From the NCBI RefSeq assembly GCF_002802915.1, contig NZ_PEBJ01000002.1:62001-126000 (forward strand): a stretch of DNA of 64,000 bases. Direction: 5' to 3'. The stretch comes from Bifidobacterium felsineum. Its GTDB lineage: Bacteria > Actinomycetota > Actinomycetes > Actinomycetales > Bifidobacteriaceae. A program made the translations under genes and the position numbers. Every line of letters begins with the position of its first letter. Positions within the stretch are counted from its first letter, which is position 1. The notes under the pieces are model-generated. The model ran no database searches. It was not told where the DNA came from and saw only the letters and a list, made by a program, of their open reading frames with translations. Shown here piece by piece: positions 9,582 to 17,250 of the stretch.

Positions 9582-9932
9582 ATGAACGATCATAGCGTTG
9601 AACAGACACGTCATATCTCCATTACCAGTGCGACATCCGATGGTGTGGTGAGCAGAACCGAAGTGCATATCACCACCCGGCAGTGCTGCTCGGGCGATGG
9701 GTCTGCGGCATGCAACTGCCAGTCTGAACAAGGCGGGATTGCGCAGGATGCTCAGGAATACGGCCAGTATGGGCGGCCGGAGGATTGCTTTGATCCCTCA
9801 ACATGCTGCGATGCGCGTGAACAGGCGTTGATTGCGGCGCTACGTGCCTATCTGCGCCCGGATGTTGCTCCGGAATGCCTCATGGCAAAGCTTAAGGCCA
9901 CGCTCGATCATTGTTGTGGCGAAGATCAGTGA
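9582..9932 (+). CDS. Cysteine-rich putative anti-sigma factor (RsrA/RshA-like)
   Basis: This 116-residue protein directly follows sigH. The start region overlaps the sigH stop, and ATG 9582 lies 8 nt after AAAGGAG (ATG 9579 is also possible). It contains ten cysteines, including three CC pairs, and ends in LRAYLRPDVAPECLMAKLKATLDHCCGEDQ, which resembles the C-terminal part of mycothiol-system anti-sigma factors. I cannot find the canonical HxxxCxxC zinc motif, so zinc binding would need other ligands. The proposed role is to sequester SigH until oxidation releases it; this rests on gene position and cysteine content and has not been shown. Confidence 0.65.
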   Translation: MNDHSVEQTRHISITSATSDGVVSRTEVHITTRQCCSGDGSAACNCQSEQGGIAQDAQEYGQYGRPEDCFDPSTCCDAREQALIAALRAYLRPDVAPECLMAKLKATLDHCCGEDQ

Positions 9933-10001
9933 CCACGTGACGTGTAGCTCCGGAAACTGAATAGCTACTCTATTGCCGCTGCCGGAATGAGAAGAAAAAC
10001 A

Positions 10002-10035
10002 ATGAAGCCCGTCTGATTGCTCAGGCGGGCTTCAT
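10002..10035 (-). terminator. Rho-independent terminator downstream of bL37
   Basis: ATGAAGCCCG (10002-10011) and CGGGCTTCAT (10026-10035) form the outer part of a 14-bp stem that also includes one wobble pair. On the minus strand it is followed by TTGTTTTTCTTC, a U-tract suited to ending the bL37 transcript. On the plus strand it may also stop readthrough from the sigH unit. Confidence 0.75.
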
Positions 10036-10062
10036 GCATATTCCAATGGAATACGTCAAGAA

Positions 10063-10137
10063 TCAGGCGTTAGGACGCTTGCCGTGGTTAGCGGCCTTCT
10101 TACGACGATCCTTACGCTTACGTCCGCGCATGCCCAT
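10063..10137 (-). CDS. Large-subunit ribosomal protein bL37 (24 residues)
   Basis: A 24-codon gene too short for routine gene callers. The product MGMRGRKRKDRRKKAANHG-KRPNA is almost all basic. It matches, from memory, the pattern RGRKxRDRxxxxANHGKRPN of bL37, a small protein first seen in mycobacterial ribosome structures, where it binds 23S rRNA. The start is supported by AAAGGAG 6 nt upstream. A strong terminator follows 27 bp after the stop (10002-10035), so this is a single-gene transcript. The identification depends on recalled family sequence plus composition and gene architecture. Confidence 0.8.
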   Translation of the reverse strand: MGMRGRKRKDRRKKAANHGKRPNA

Positions 10138-10271
10138 GATGGACTCCTTTACTTAAAGAAAAAATAAGCCTTCGGAATTATGCCACATCGCTCCGACGAC
10201 ATGCAACACGTGTGTCATTGTCGTGCATCGCGACGTGGCGTGATTCCGAAGACCTCTGTGACTGATTGGAC

Positions 10272-11219
10272 TCAGTGCTGTTCGGCCTTGATGAACAGCT
10301 TCGTGGTGCTGGATTCACCAGGCTTGATCACGATGAGATCCTTACCGGTGTTGAATGCGTTGGCATACGCGGTCTGCGGTTCCACAGCGGTGCCGGCCGG
10401 ATGCTGGAAGGCAGGGAAGCCGGTGCCGGTGCACACCTGGAAGGAGGTGACGGTTTCGTCGCCGCCGACCTTGATGACCAGGCCATCGGGGCGGGTGAAG
10501 ATGGCGGTGACGGAGCCGTCGGCGTCGCGCTTCAGGTCGGTCCATGCGTCATCGAACGGCTGGTTGACCAGCAGCGGGTTGTCGTTGAGGTCGTACTTGG
10601 TGCCCTCCACCGGCTCGGTGCCGGTTGGAATCAGATTGTCATCCACGGTGACGTGGGTGGCGGCCGGGACGGTCAGACGGCACTGTGCGTTGTGGCCGTC
10701 GATTTCGTCGCCGTAGCCGTTGAAGCCATTGTCCAGCCATGGGTGGATGGCCAGGGCCCACGGGGCGTCCACATCGCCATAGTTTTCGGCCTTGACGGTG
10801 ATTTTCATGCCGTCCTCGGTCAGTTCGTGAGTGGCGTACACCTTGATGGCGAACGGGTAGCCGAGCAGGAACGGAGAGCGCCAGGACTGGGTGACGGAGC
10901 TTTCGGTCAAGGACTCGAGCTTCCAGAAGGAGCGGTAGCCATAGCCGTGGATGGCGGTGTTGCGGTCATGCTCATCAATCGGCAGCGTGTAGGTCTTGCC
11001 TTCGAACTCGTAAGTGCCTGCGGCGATACGGTTCGGGAACGGGATGAGCAGCTGGCCGTGGCAGCAGGTGATGGGGTCATCGGCGCCGAGCGGCACAATT
11101 ACATTCTTGCCCTTGTAGGTGATCTTGCGCATATTGGCGCCAAGTTCGGTAATCACGGCTTTGTAATCGCCATAAGAAATGCTGTACTGCTGGCCGGTGC
11201 GCGGCGTTGTGTTCGTCAT
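10272..11219 (-). CDS. Aldose 1-epimerase family protein
   Basis: This cytoplasmic 315-residue enzyme belongs to the galactose mutarotase superfamily, which interconverts alpha and beta anomers of aldoses. Expected positions are present: FPNRIAAGTYEFEGKTY, the histidine in AIHGYGYRSFW, the second histidine in LAIHPWLDNG, and a C-terminal glutamate in AVEPQTAYANAFN. A GGGAG ribosome binding site precedes the ATG at 11219. It is transcribed alone; paired palindromes at 11253-11276, just upstream, suggest sugar-dependent control by a LacI-type repressor. The precise sugar is unknown. Confidence 0.82.
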   Translation of the reverse strand: MTNTTPRTGQQYSISYGDYKAVITELGANMRKITYKGKNVIVPLGADDPITCCHGQLLIPFPNRIAAGTYEFEGKTYTLPIDEHDRNTAIHGYGYRSFWKLESLTESSVTQSWRSPFLLGYPFAIKVYATHELTEDGMKITVKAENYGDVDAPWALAIHPWLDNGFNGYGDEIDGHNAQCRLTVPAATHVTVDDNLIPTGTEPVEGTKYDLNDNPLLVNQPFDDAWTDLKRDADGSVTAIFTRPDGLVIKVGGDETVTSFQVCTGTGFPAFQHPAGTAVEPQTAYANAFNTGKDLIVIKPGESSTTKLFIKAEQH

Positions 11220-11252
11220 GGAATCACTCCCGTAGTGAGATTGTGTTGGGTT

Positions 11253-11276
11253 CGATAACCATTGTTATCGCTAACA
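11253..11276. promoter_or_regulatory. Overlapping palindromes, likely LacI-type operator
   Basis: CGATAAC-N4-GTTATCG (11253-11270) is a perfect inverted repeat. It overlaps TGTTATCGCTAACA (11263-11276), which has the CG-centred shape of LacI-family operators. The site lies 34 bp upstream of the epimerase gene and about 100 bp upstream of ispH, so either gene could be controlled. Confidence 0.5.
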
Positions 11277-11377
11277 GTCAGTGTAGCGCGTTTTTTGTGC
11301 TTACTCGCCTTATTAGTCCGGGCTTTGCCGAGAACCTGCTCTAGACTGAAGGGCAGTGTGCGAACAAGGAGAAACGA

Positions 11378-12379
11378 ATGACCAAATGTGTGGTGCTGGC
11401 CGATCCCCGAGGCTTCTGCGCGGGTGTGGATCGTGCGATTCTTACGGTGCAGACGATTTTGAAGGCGGCTGCATCATCGGGCAAGCTGGTGCGTGACGAT
11501 GGCTTGCCGCCGGTGTATGTGCGCAGACAAATCGTGCACAACAAGCATGTGGTCGAGGATTTGGCGAATCAGGGTGCCGTATTCGTCCAGGAATTAGGAG
11601 AGATTCCTGATGCCGCGGCCGCCGCGGGCATTCCGGTGGTGTTTTCAGCCCATGGTGTGTCTCCGTTGGTCAAAGAGGAAGCCAAACGCCGTGGCATGCA
11701 TGTGGTGGATGCCACTTGCCCATTGGTGGGCAAGGTGCATCGTGAGGTTCTCCGTTTCGTGCGCGAGGGCTACGAAATCATATATATCGGGCATAAAGGC
11801 CATGATGAGGCGGTCGGCGTGGTGGGGGAGAGTCCGGAGCATGTGCATTTGATTGAGCATGCGGACGATGTGGCGTCGCTGGATTTCGCTCCGGAAACGA
11901 AGCTTGTGCTGCTTTCGCAGACCACGTTGAGCGTGGATGAGACCGCCGGCACAATCGCCGCGCTGAAGGCTCGATTCCCGTGGATTGAGGAGCCTCCGAG
12001 CTCGGATATCTGCTATGCCACTTCGAATCGTCAGGCTGCGGTGAAGTTGGTGGCTCAGCAGTCCGATTGCGTGGTGATTGTGGGCTCTGCGAATTCCTCG
12101 AATTCCGTGCGTCTGATGGAAGTGGCGCAGGAAGGTTTGGGGGAGCGAGGCAAGGCCTACCGTGTGGATGATGCCAGTGAATTGAAGCCAGAATGGTTTA
12201 CCGGTGTTGAGGTCGTGGGGATTTCCTCAGGTGCTTCCGTGCCGGACGAATTGGTATCCGGCGTTATCGAAGCCTTGCAATCCCAAGGTTTTACAGGCAT
12301 GAAATCCGTGGAGACGATTAAGGAGAACATGCATTTCGTGCTACCCGCAGAGCTCCGCGGGAAGCCGTCGCGAGCATAG
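11378..12379 (+). CDS. ispH: 4-hydroxy-3-methylbut-2-enyl diphosphate reductase
   Basis: IspH carries out the last step of the MEP pathway, reducing HMBPP to isopentenyl and dimethylallyl diphosphate with a [4Fe-4S] cluster. The three cluster cysteines are visible: C14 in RGFCAGV, C114 in DATCPLVGKV and C212 in SDICYATSNRQ. HNKHVV and SAHGVSP are also present. AAGGAG lies 5 nt before the ATG. The 333-residue length is normal. The stop codon sits inside a small hairpin (GCGAGC-ATA-GCTCGC) that begins a repeat-type element, so the last few codons may come from that element. Confidence 0.96.
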   Translation: MTKCVVLADPRGFCAGVDRAILTVQTILKAAASSGKLVRDDGLPPVYVRRQIVHNKHVVEDLANQGAVFVQELGEIPDAAAAAGIPVVFSAHGVSPLVKEEAKRRGMHVVDATCPLVGKVHREVLRFVREGYEIIYIGHKGHDEAVGVVGESPEHVHLIEHADDVASLDFAPETKLVLLSQTTLSVDETAGTIAALKARFPWIEEPPSSDICYATSNRQAAVKLVAQQSDCVVIVGSANSSNSVRLMEVAQEGLGERGKAYRVDDASELKPEWFTGVEVVGISSGASVPDELVSGVIEALQSQGFTGMKSVETIKENMHFVLPAELRGKPSRA

Positions 12380-12507
12380 CTCGCTCACTTCGCCTATGAA
12401 GAGTCCACTGAACTCTTCATTTTACGGCTCAGTCGGCTGAGCTTCGCCGCCGGTAGCTTCGCGAGCCTAGGCTCGGGTTGTTATGGCTCCTCTCGTTGAG
12501 GGGAGCC
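12370..12507. repeat. Hairpin-rich intergenic repeat after ispH
   Basis: Successive palindromes are present: GCGAGC-ATA-GCTCGC (12370-12384), an 11-bp stem with ACT loop and one mismatch (12396-12420) followed by TTTTA, GCTCAG-TCGG-CTGAGC (12427-12442), CGAGCCTAGGCTCG (12462-12475) and a 10-bp stem at 12485-12507. The flanks of the 12396-12420 hairpin (GCTCACTTCGCCT before it and ACGGCTCAG after it) recur after typA near 27.73-27.78 kb with different stem bases. It may also end ispH transcription. Confidence 0.7.
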
Positions 12508-12532
12508 AATACAAATATCGGGAGCCCTGCAA

Positions 12533-13042
12533 TCACCATGTGCCGATCGGTGCCGCAGTACCATCCAGCACCTTCAAAAGGTCGTTTGGATTGACGCCGA
12601 CGGATAACCCGCGTTTGCCTCCGGAGACCAAAATTTTATCGAATTGTAATGCGCTTTCGTCCAAAACGGTTTTGTGATGGGTCTTTTGGCCCAGCGGGGA
12701 GATGCCCCCCACCACATATCCGGATTCACGCATGGCGACCTTCGGATCGGCCATAGTAGCCTTCTTCGCTCCGACCGCCGCAGCCAACGCCTTCAAATCC
12801 ATGTGGCCGCTGACCGGCACCACGCCGACCACACGTTCGGTGCCCGTGTCGGCCATTAGTGTCTTGAATACCTGATGCTCGTCGAAACCGAGTTTGGTGG
12901 CGGCCTCTATACCGTAGCCATCGTCCATATGGTCGTTGGAATGTTCATATTCATAGAGTTGGAATTCCACGCCGGCTTTCTCCAACTGCACTGTGGCAGG
13001 AGTGGAGCCAGTACCTTTGCCGTGTTTGTTCTTCTTTGCCAT
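12533..13042 (-). CDS. ybaK: YbaK/EbsC-type aminoacyl-tRNA deacylase
   Basis: YbaK proteins hydrolyse mischarged Cys-tRNA(Pro) in trans, after prolyl-tRNA synthetase error. The 169-residue sequence shows the fold landmarks STPATVQLEKAGVEFQLYEYEH, GFDEHQVFKTLM, VVPVSGHMDLKALAAAVGAKKATMADP and GYVVGGISPLGQKTHHKTVLDESAL. The ATG at 13042 is chosen because a reading to 13075 would start inside the gap terminator. No ribosome binding site is visible; TACAAC ends 7 nt before the start, suggesting a leaderless message. Confidence 0.88.
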   Translation of the reverse strand: MAKKNKHGKGTGSTPATVQLEKAGVEFQLYEYEHSNDHMDDGYGIEAATKLGFDEHQVFKTLMADTGTERVVGVVPVSGHMDLKALAAAVGAKKATMADPKVAMRESGYVVGGISPLGQKTHHKTVLDESALQFDKILVSGGKRGLSVGVNPNDLLKVLDGTAAPIGTW

Positions 13043-13049
13043 GGTCTCT

Positions 13050-13055
13050 GTTGTA
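13050..13055 (-). promoter_or_regulatory. Putative -10 box of ybaK, leaderless arrangement
   Basis: TACAAC on the minus strand ends 7 nt before the ATG at 13042; no Shine-Dalgarno sequence lies between. Confidence 0.35.
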
Positions 13056-13062
13056 CTACAAA

Positions 13063-13089
13063 GAAACCCCCGCACACAGCGGGGGTTTC
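13063..13089 (-). terminator. Rho-independent terminator of gap
   Basis: GAAACCCCCGC (13063-13073) pairs with GCGGGGGTTTC (13079-13089), an 11-bp perfect stem with a 5-nt loop. On the minus strand it is followed by TTTG. It lies 48 bp after the gap stop codon. Confidence 0.85.
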
Positions 13090-13136
13090 ATGAGCTTAGT
13101 TCTTAAGCGAACCTATGCGGGTAGACCCGCGCGGAT

Positions 13137-14195
13137 TCACTCGGAGATCTCAGCGAAGTACAGCAGGGTACGGATCATGTTGGAGGTGAAGCCGTACTCG
13201 TTGTCGTAGAAGGAGACGGTGCGAGCCAGGGTCAGGCCGTCGATGTTGTTCACATCGGTCTGAGTCGGGTCGAACACACCACCGTGGGTGTCGCCGAGGA
13301 TATCGGAGGAGACGATGCCCTCATCGTTGTAGCCGTAGTAATCGGTGTTGGAGAAGGCTTCCTTGAAGGCGGCGTTGATCTCGTCAGCGGTGGTTTCCTT
13401 GTTCAGAACGGTGGTCAGCTCGGTGACGGAGCCGTCCGGAACCTGAACGCGCTGAGCGTGACCCTGCAGCTTGCCGTTCACGGACGGAACGACCTTGCCG
13501 ATGGCCTTGGCAGCACCGGTGGAGTGAGCGATGGTGTTGATGCCAGCAGCACGCAGGTTGCGGCCGGACTTGGTGCCACGCGGGCCATCAAGCAGCATCT
13601 GGGTGCCGGTGTAAGCGTGGATGGTGGTCATGAAGCCGGCCTTGATGCCGAACTTCTCGTCCAGCAGCTTGACCATGGCGGCCATGGAGTTGGTGGTGCA
13701 GGAGCCAGCGGACACGATGTTGTCGGTCGGCTTCAGGATAGTGTGGTTCACGCCGAACACGACGGTCGGGGTGACGTCATCCTTGGCCGGAGCGGAGATC
13801 AGAACCTTCTTGGCACCGGCGTTCAGGTGAGCCTGGGACTTCTCAGCGGAGGTGTAGAAGCCGGTGCACTCGAGCACGAACTCAACACCGTCGTTCTTGA
13901 CCCACGGAATGTTGTTGGCGTCCTTCTCGGCGTAGACCTTGTATTCCTTGCCGTCCACCACGATGGAGTCCTCGGTGGCCTTCACGTCAACCGGGGTGCC
14001 GTCGTCGTGACGGAAGGTGCCGTGGGTGGAATCGTACTTCAGCAGGTAAGCCAGGGTGGCCGGAGTGGTCAGATCGTTGATGGCGGCAACTTCGATGTCA
14101 CCAGCCTGGCCGCCGCGAGCCTGCAGCTCGAAGATGCGACGGAAGGCGAGACGACCAATGCGACCGAAGCCGTTGATACCAATCTTAACTGTCAT
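13137..14195 (-). CDS. gap: Glyceraldehyde-3-phosphate dehydrogenase
   Basis: GAPDH oxidises glyceraldehyde 3-phosphate to 1,3-bisphosphoglycerate with NAD+ in the lower part of the bifid shunt. The 352-residue protein has the nucleotide-binding start [17 protein letters not shown], the catalytic cysteine C166 in [11 protein letters not shown], and the substrate-site stretch [39 protein letters not shown] lies 6 nt before the ATG. Codon choice is strongly biased (few rare codons), as expected for an abundant enzyme. It is monocistronic: a terminator follows, and a LacI-type palindrome lies about 140 bp upstream. Confidence 0.97.
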   Translation of the reverse strand: MTVKIGINGFGRIGRLAFRRIFELQARGGQAGDIEVAAINDLTTPATLAYLLKYDSTHGTFRHDDGTPVDVKATEDSIVVDGKEYKVYAEKDANNIPWVKNDGVEFVLECTGFYTSAEKSQAHLNAGAKKVLISAPAKDDVTPTVVFGVNHTILKPTDNIVSAGSCTTNSMAAMVKLLDEKFGIKAGFMTTIHAYTGTQMLLDGPRGTKSGRNLRAAGINTIAHSTGAAKAIGKVVPSVNGKLQGHAQRVQVPDGSVTELTTVLNKETTADEINAAFKEAFSNTDYYGYNDEGIVSSDILGDTHGGVFDPTQTDVNNIDGLTLARTVSFYDNEYGFTSNMIRTLLYFAEISE

Positions 14196-14333
14196 GTAAT
14201 TCTCCCTTGTAGGGTGGCGGTAATGTGCCTTGACACACCACGCCATTGTTTACCAACAGTTGTTACTGTAATGCCGACTGTGTACACAAAGCAACGTTTG
14301 AACGTGTGTTTTGGGCAAAAAATTCCATTTTTT

Positions 14334-14347
14334 TGTGAGCGTTCACA
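14334..14347. promoter_or_regulatory. LacI-family operator-like palindrome upstream of gap
   Basis: TGTGAGCGTTCACA has 5-bp perfect half-sites (TGTGA/TCACA) around a CG centre, the shape of operators bound by bifidobacterial LacI-type carbon regulators such as AraQ and MalR. It lies 139 bp upstream of the gap start and also close to the 3' end of thiN. Assignment to a given regulator is inference. Confidence 0.5.
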
Positions 14348-14482
14348 TCACTGTTTGCATGAGGTTCTTCATTCGTTCATTCGCTGCGAAGCCGGTCTTA
14401 TGCAAGGCAGTGCGCCAGCCTTGCCTTACGCGGTGCGAAGAAGAGATTGAGCGCTTGCACGCTGTTGCTCGGCGTTGATGTT

Positions 14483-15223
14483 TCAGCGCACTAGCAGTGC
14501 GGAAACTTCAGTATCCAATTCGCCGATGCCTCCCTCGAAATCATGGACATGTTCGATTGAGGGTAATGCCACTTCAATGGGGAATGTGACGATCAGCGTG
14601 CCTTGCGCCACACTGATCGAAGCGGGTACGTTATCGCGGAATTCATTGCTCACACCCTGTACCACCGTATTGGTCAAGGTGCCGTGTTCGAGCTCGTATT
14701 TAAGCCCCGGTTCGTTCACGTCAAGCGAAACATCAGACAGTGAGAAGACGGAAACCATATGGCCCGCTTCCGGAACCGGATGGGCGGCGAAAGACAGTGA
14801 CCCATCGCAGATGGCAGTGACCACGGTGCCGTCTCCGAAGAGATAACCGCTTGCGCCATGCTGGGCCAACAGCGCCATCAGCTGAATATTGGAAAGCGTG
14901 TGGTCCACCCGGCCGCCAAGACCGCCCCAGATGCGGAACTCGCGGCATCCGGCGGCCCAGCCGATTTTCAGCGCCGAGAGCATATCCGGATCATCCTTCA
15001 ACGGCGGCAGCACCACGGTTCGCAGTCCATCGGCTGCCGCTGGTCGAGCGCCTTCAAGCGAATCAAAATCACCTACCACCACGTTCGGTGTGATGCCCAG
15101 GGCCCGAGTGTGGTCAAGTCCGCCATCGGCGGCTACAACATAAGCGTCTGATGGAATCAATGCCGGATCAGGATCTCCGTAATATTCGCCAGCGCCGAAA
15201 ATCGCACATACTTTAGTCGTCAT
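14483..15223 (-). CDS. thiN: Thiamine pyrophosphokinase
   Basis: Converts thiamine plus ATP to thiamine diphosphate, the cofactor of phosphoketolase, the key enzyme of the bifid shunt. The 246-residue protein carries the family motifs AADGGLDHTRALGI, VVGDFDSLEG, LPPLKDDPDMLSALK and GGLGGRVDHTLSN, then a beta-rich C-terminal half. It has no ribosome binding site; TACAGT ends 7 nt before the ATG, which suggests a leaderless message. Confidence 0.88.
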   Translation of the reverse strand: MTTKVCAIFGAGEYYGDPDPALIPSDAYVVAADGGLDHTRALGITPNVVVGDFDSLEGARPAAADGLRTVVLPPLKDDPDMLSALKIGWAAGCREFRIWGGLGGRVDHTLSNIQLMALLAQHGASGYLFGDGTVVTAICDGSLSFAAHPVPEAGHMVSVFSLSDVSLDVNEPGLKYELEHGTLTNTVVQGVSNEFRDNVPASISVAQGTLIVTFPIEVALPSIEHVHDFEGGIGELDTEVSALLVR

Positions 15224-15230
15224 GACGTCA

Positions 15231-15236
15231 ACTGTA
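15231..15236 (-). promoter_or_regulatory. Putative -10 box of thiN, leaderless arrangement
   Basis: TACAGT on the minus strand ends 7 nt before the ATG at 15223, with no Shine-Dalgarno sequence in between. Confidence 0.4.
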
Positions 15237-15300
15237 GCCCGTCTGCTGCTAGGCTGGCTGAGCAGCGCATCACCTGTGAGCGGATGGATGGGAGTAAGAC

Positions 15301-16962
15301 ATGGCGCATATCACTGAGGCAAGCGAAAGACCCATCCTCAGATCCAAAGTGTTCCTGTATATCACCGAATTCTTCTCCGGCATGTCCGTGATGGCAGCCG
15401 AATTAGGTGCCTCGCGACTGCTGGCACCGTATTTCTCCAGTTCGCAGATCGTGTGGACCATCATCATCGGCACCATCATGATCGCGCTGGCATTGGGCGC
15501 TGTCTTCGGCGGGCGCTGGGCGGACAAGGATCCGAACCCGGACAAGCTCTACATGCGCATCATGGTCGCGGCCGTATGGATCGCGCTGATTCCACTGGTC
15601 GGTAAATACCTGATTCTGATTATCTCCGGATTGCTGATCGTCACCGTGTCGACGAACTTCTTGATTATCGCCGCGTTCATTTCCTGTGCCATCATCTTCG
15701 TGCCGCCGCTGTTCCTGCTAGGCACGGTGACCGCCGGACTCAATAAATTCGCCACCACATCGCTGGAAGACAATGCCTCCGTGGTGGGCAGGCTTTCGGC
15801 CTGCAATACCATCGGTTCGATTCTCGGCACCTTCCTGCCCACATTTGTCACGATTCCGGCTGTCGGTACATTTGTCAGCTTCCTGATATTCTCCGGCGCT
15901 CTGCTGCTGATTCCGCTGATCTACTTCATCTCCATCAAAGCGCATCGCGTGGCATGCGCGGTGTCCGCAGCGGTTTTCGTAGTCACCAGCTGCGTCTCCC
16001 CGCTTACCGGATTCGCATTCTGGGAAACCAACCTGGCCTACGAAGGGGAGTCCATATACAACTATCTGCAGGTCAAAAACCTCTCCGATCGCACGATTCT
16101 GTCCACCAATGTGCTGTTCGGTGTGCAATCGGTCACGATGAAGGAACCCGGATTAACCGGCATGTACTACGACACAGCGCTCGCCGCTCCGGCGCTCGCG
16201 GACAAGGCGGATTCCGCGCTGATTCTCGGCATGGGCACCGGCACCTACGCACGCCAGCTCAAGCAGTACTATCCAAAGATGAACATCACCGGCGTGGAGA
16301 TCGATCGGAAGATCACAAACCTCGCCGGGCGATATTTCTCCGAGCCAAGTGATGTGCCGGTCAGCACGTACGATGGCCGTGCATGGCTTGCCGCCTCGCA
16401 TGATTCCTACGATGTGATCATGGTCGACGCCTATCAGGACATCACTATCCCGTTCCAGATGAGTTCCACCGAATTCTTTTCCATGGTTCGGGAACACCTC
16501 AATCCCGGTGGCGTGATGGTGGTCAATATAAATATGGTCTCGGATGGCGAGGGATCCATCAACGAAGCGCTGAGCGGCACGATTGCCAGTGTGTTCGGTG
16601 CCGGGAACATGCTCACGGCCGACGTGCCGAATACCACGAATCGTGAACTATTCGCCAAAAAACCGGCCGACAATCAATCGACAAGCGATATGAAGCAGAT
16701 CGCCCAGGCGGATAGTCTGCGGCAACGGACCTATGCGCGCACTTCTAGCAGCGAGCTGGAATGGTATATGGAAGAGGTAGCCGGTCGATTCACCGCCGTG
16801 AGCGAGCCGGATTCCTCCTCGACCATCTTGACCGATGACAAGGCTCCGGTGGAGGTGCTGGGCATGCGCGCCATTGATCAGATCATCGCCCAGGAGGCAG
16901 GCCCGTACCGCGAAATCCTGCAGAAGGAAGGCATTGGCGGTCTGCTGCGTGCAGTGCAATAG
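15301..16962 (+). CDS. Membrane-anchored spermidine-synthase-like methyltransferase-fold protein
   Basis: The 553-residue protein begins with about six hydrophobic segments (residues 15-255), including FFSGMSVMAAELGASRLLAPYFSSSQIVWT, typical of the fused MFS-like/spermidine synthase family. The second half is a Rossmann domain with ALILGMGTGTYARQL, MNITGVEIDRKITNLAGRYF, STYDGRAWLA and YDVIMVDAYQDITIPFQMSS. The GMGTG and D-A-Y-Q positions match aminopropyltransferases, but the usual GGGDG motif is altered, so true polyamine synthesis is doubtful. GGGAG lies 6 nt before the ATG. It stands alone between the divergent thiN and infC. Confidence 0.72.
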   Translation: MAHITEASERPILRSKVFLYITEFFSGMSVMAAELGASRLLAPYFSSSQIVWTIIIGTIMIALALGAVFGGRWADKDPNPDKLYMRIMVAAVWIALIPLVGKYLILIISGLLIVTVSTNFLIIAAFISCAIIFVPPLFLLGTVTAGLNKFATTSLEDNASVVGRLSACNTIGSILGTFLPTFVTIPAVGTFVSFLIFSGALLLIPLIYFISIKAHRVACAVSAAVFVVTSCVSPLTGFAFWETNLAYEGESIYNYLQVKNLSDRTILSTNVLFGVQSVTMKEPGLTGMYYDTALAAPALADKADSALILGMGTGTYARQLKQYYPKMNITGVEIDRKITNLAGRYFSEPSDVPVSTYDGRAWLAASHDSYDVIMVDAYQDITIPFQMSSTEFFSMVREHLNPGGVMVVNINMVSDGEGSINEALSGTIASVFGAGNMLTADVPNTTNRELFAKKPADNQSTSDMKQIAQADSLRQRTYARTSSSELEWYMEEVAGRFTAVSEPDSSSTILTDDKAPVEVLGMRAIDQIIAQEAGPYREILQKEGIGGLLRAVQ

Positions 16963-17018
16963 AACATGCGCTGAGATATGAGTTGCGACACGCTCGAAGG
17001 TAATGTCCGGGCGTATGG

Positions 17019-17250
17019 TACACTTTCCATTTGGCTTGAGAAATCAAGAAAGCGGGGTAACCCCACCTGGAAACCTTTCAAGGTCTCGGGTTCAAGGCAA
17101 CAGCCTAGTGATTGCGGATGATAAAGCAATCAATGATGTGATGCTATGTGACATGCGTCAGCATTGCGGATGAGCGGCCAGCGTGAGCATGGCTTGTGTT
17201 GCTATGAATCCGATGCTTTGTTGGGATTTTCAGTGGACCCGTGTAGGAAC
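17019..17250 (+). promoter_or_regulatory. Structured leader of the infC-rpmI-rplT operon
   Basis: A -10-like TACACT (17019-17024) opens a leader of more than 200 nt. It contains consecutive stems: CTTGA-GAAA-TCAAG (17035-17048), GGGG-TAA-CCCC (17054-17064), ACCT-TTCA-AGGT (17073-17084), GGC-AACA-GCC (17096-17105) and GATTGC-N10-GCAATC (17110-17131). In other bacteria this operon is controlled by L20 or IF3 acting on its leader. Such a role here is inference. Confidence 0.5.

Noticed and set aside
13043..13075. Longer ybaK start at GTG 13075
   Set aside because: It lies inside the gap terminator hairpin, so the shorter start is more likely.
17085..17105. tRNA-like GGGTTCAA segment in the infC leader
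   Set aside because: No acceptor stem, anticodon arm or D-arm can be formed around it.
17164..17250. Longer infC start giving 29 extra N-terminal residues
   Set aside because: The extra residues are Cys/His-rich, unlike any IF3, and would run through the leader. The family core starts at about 17275.
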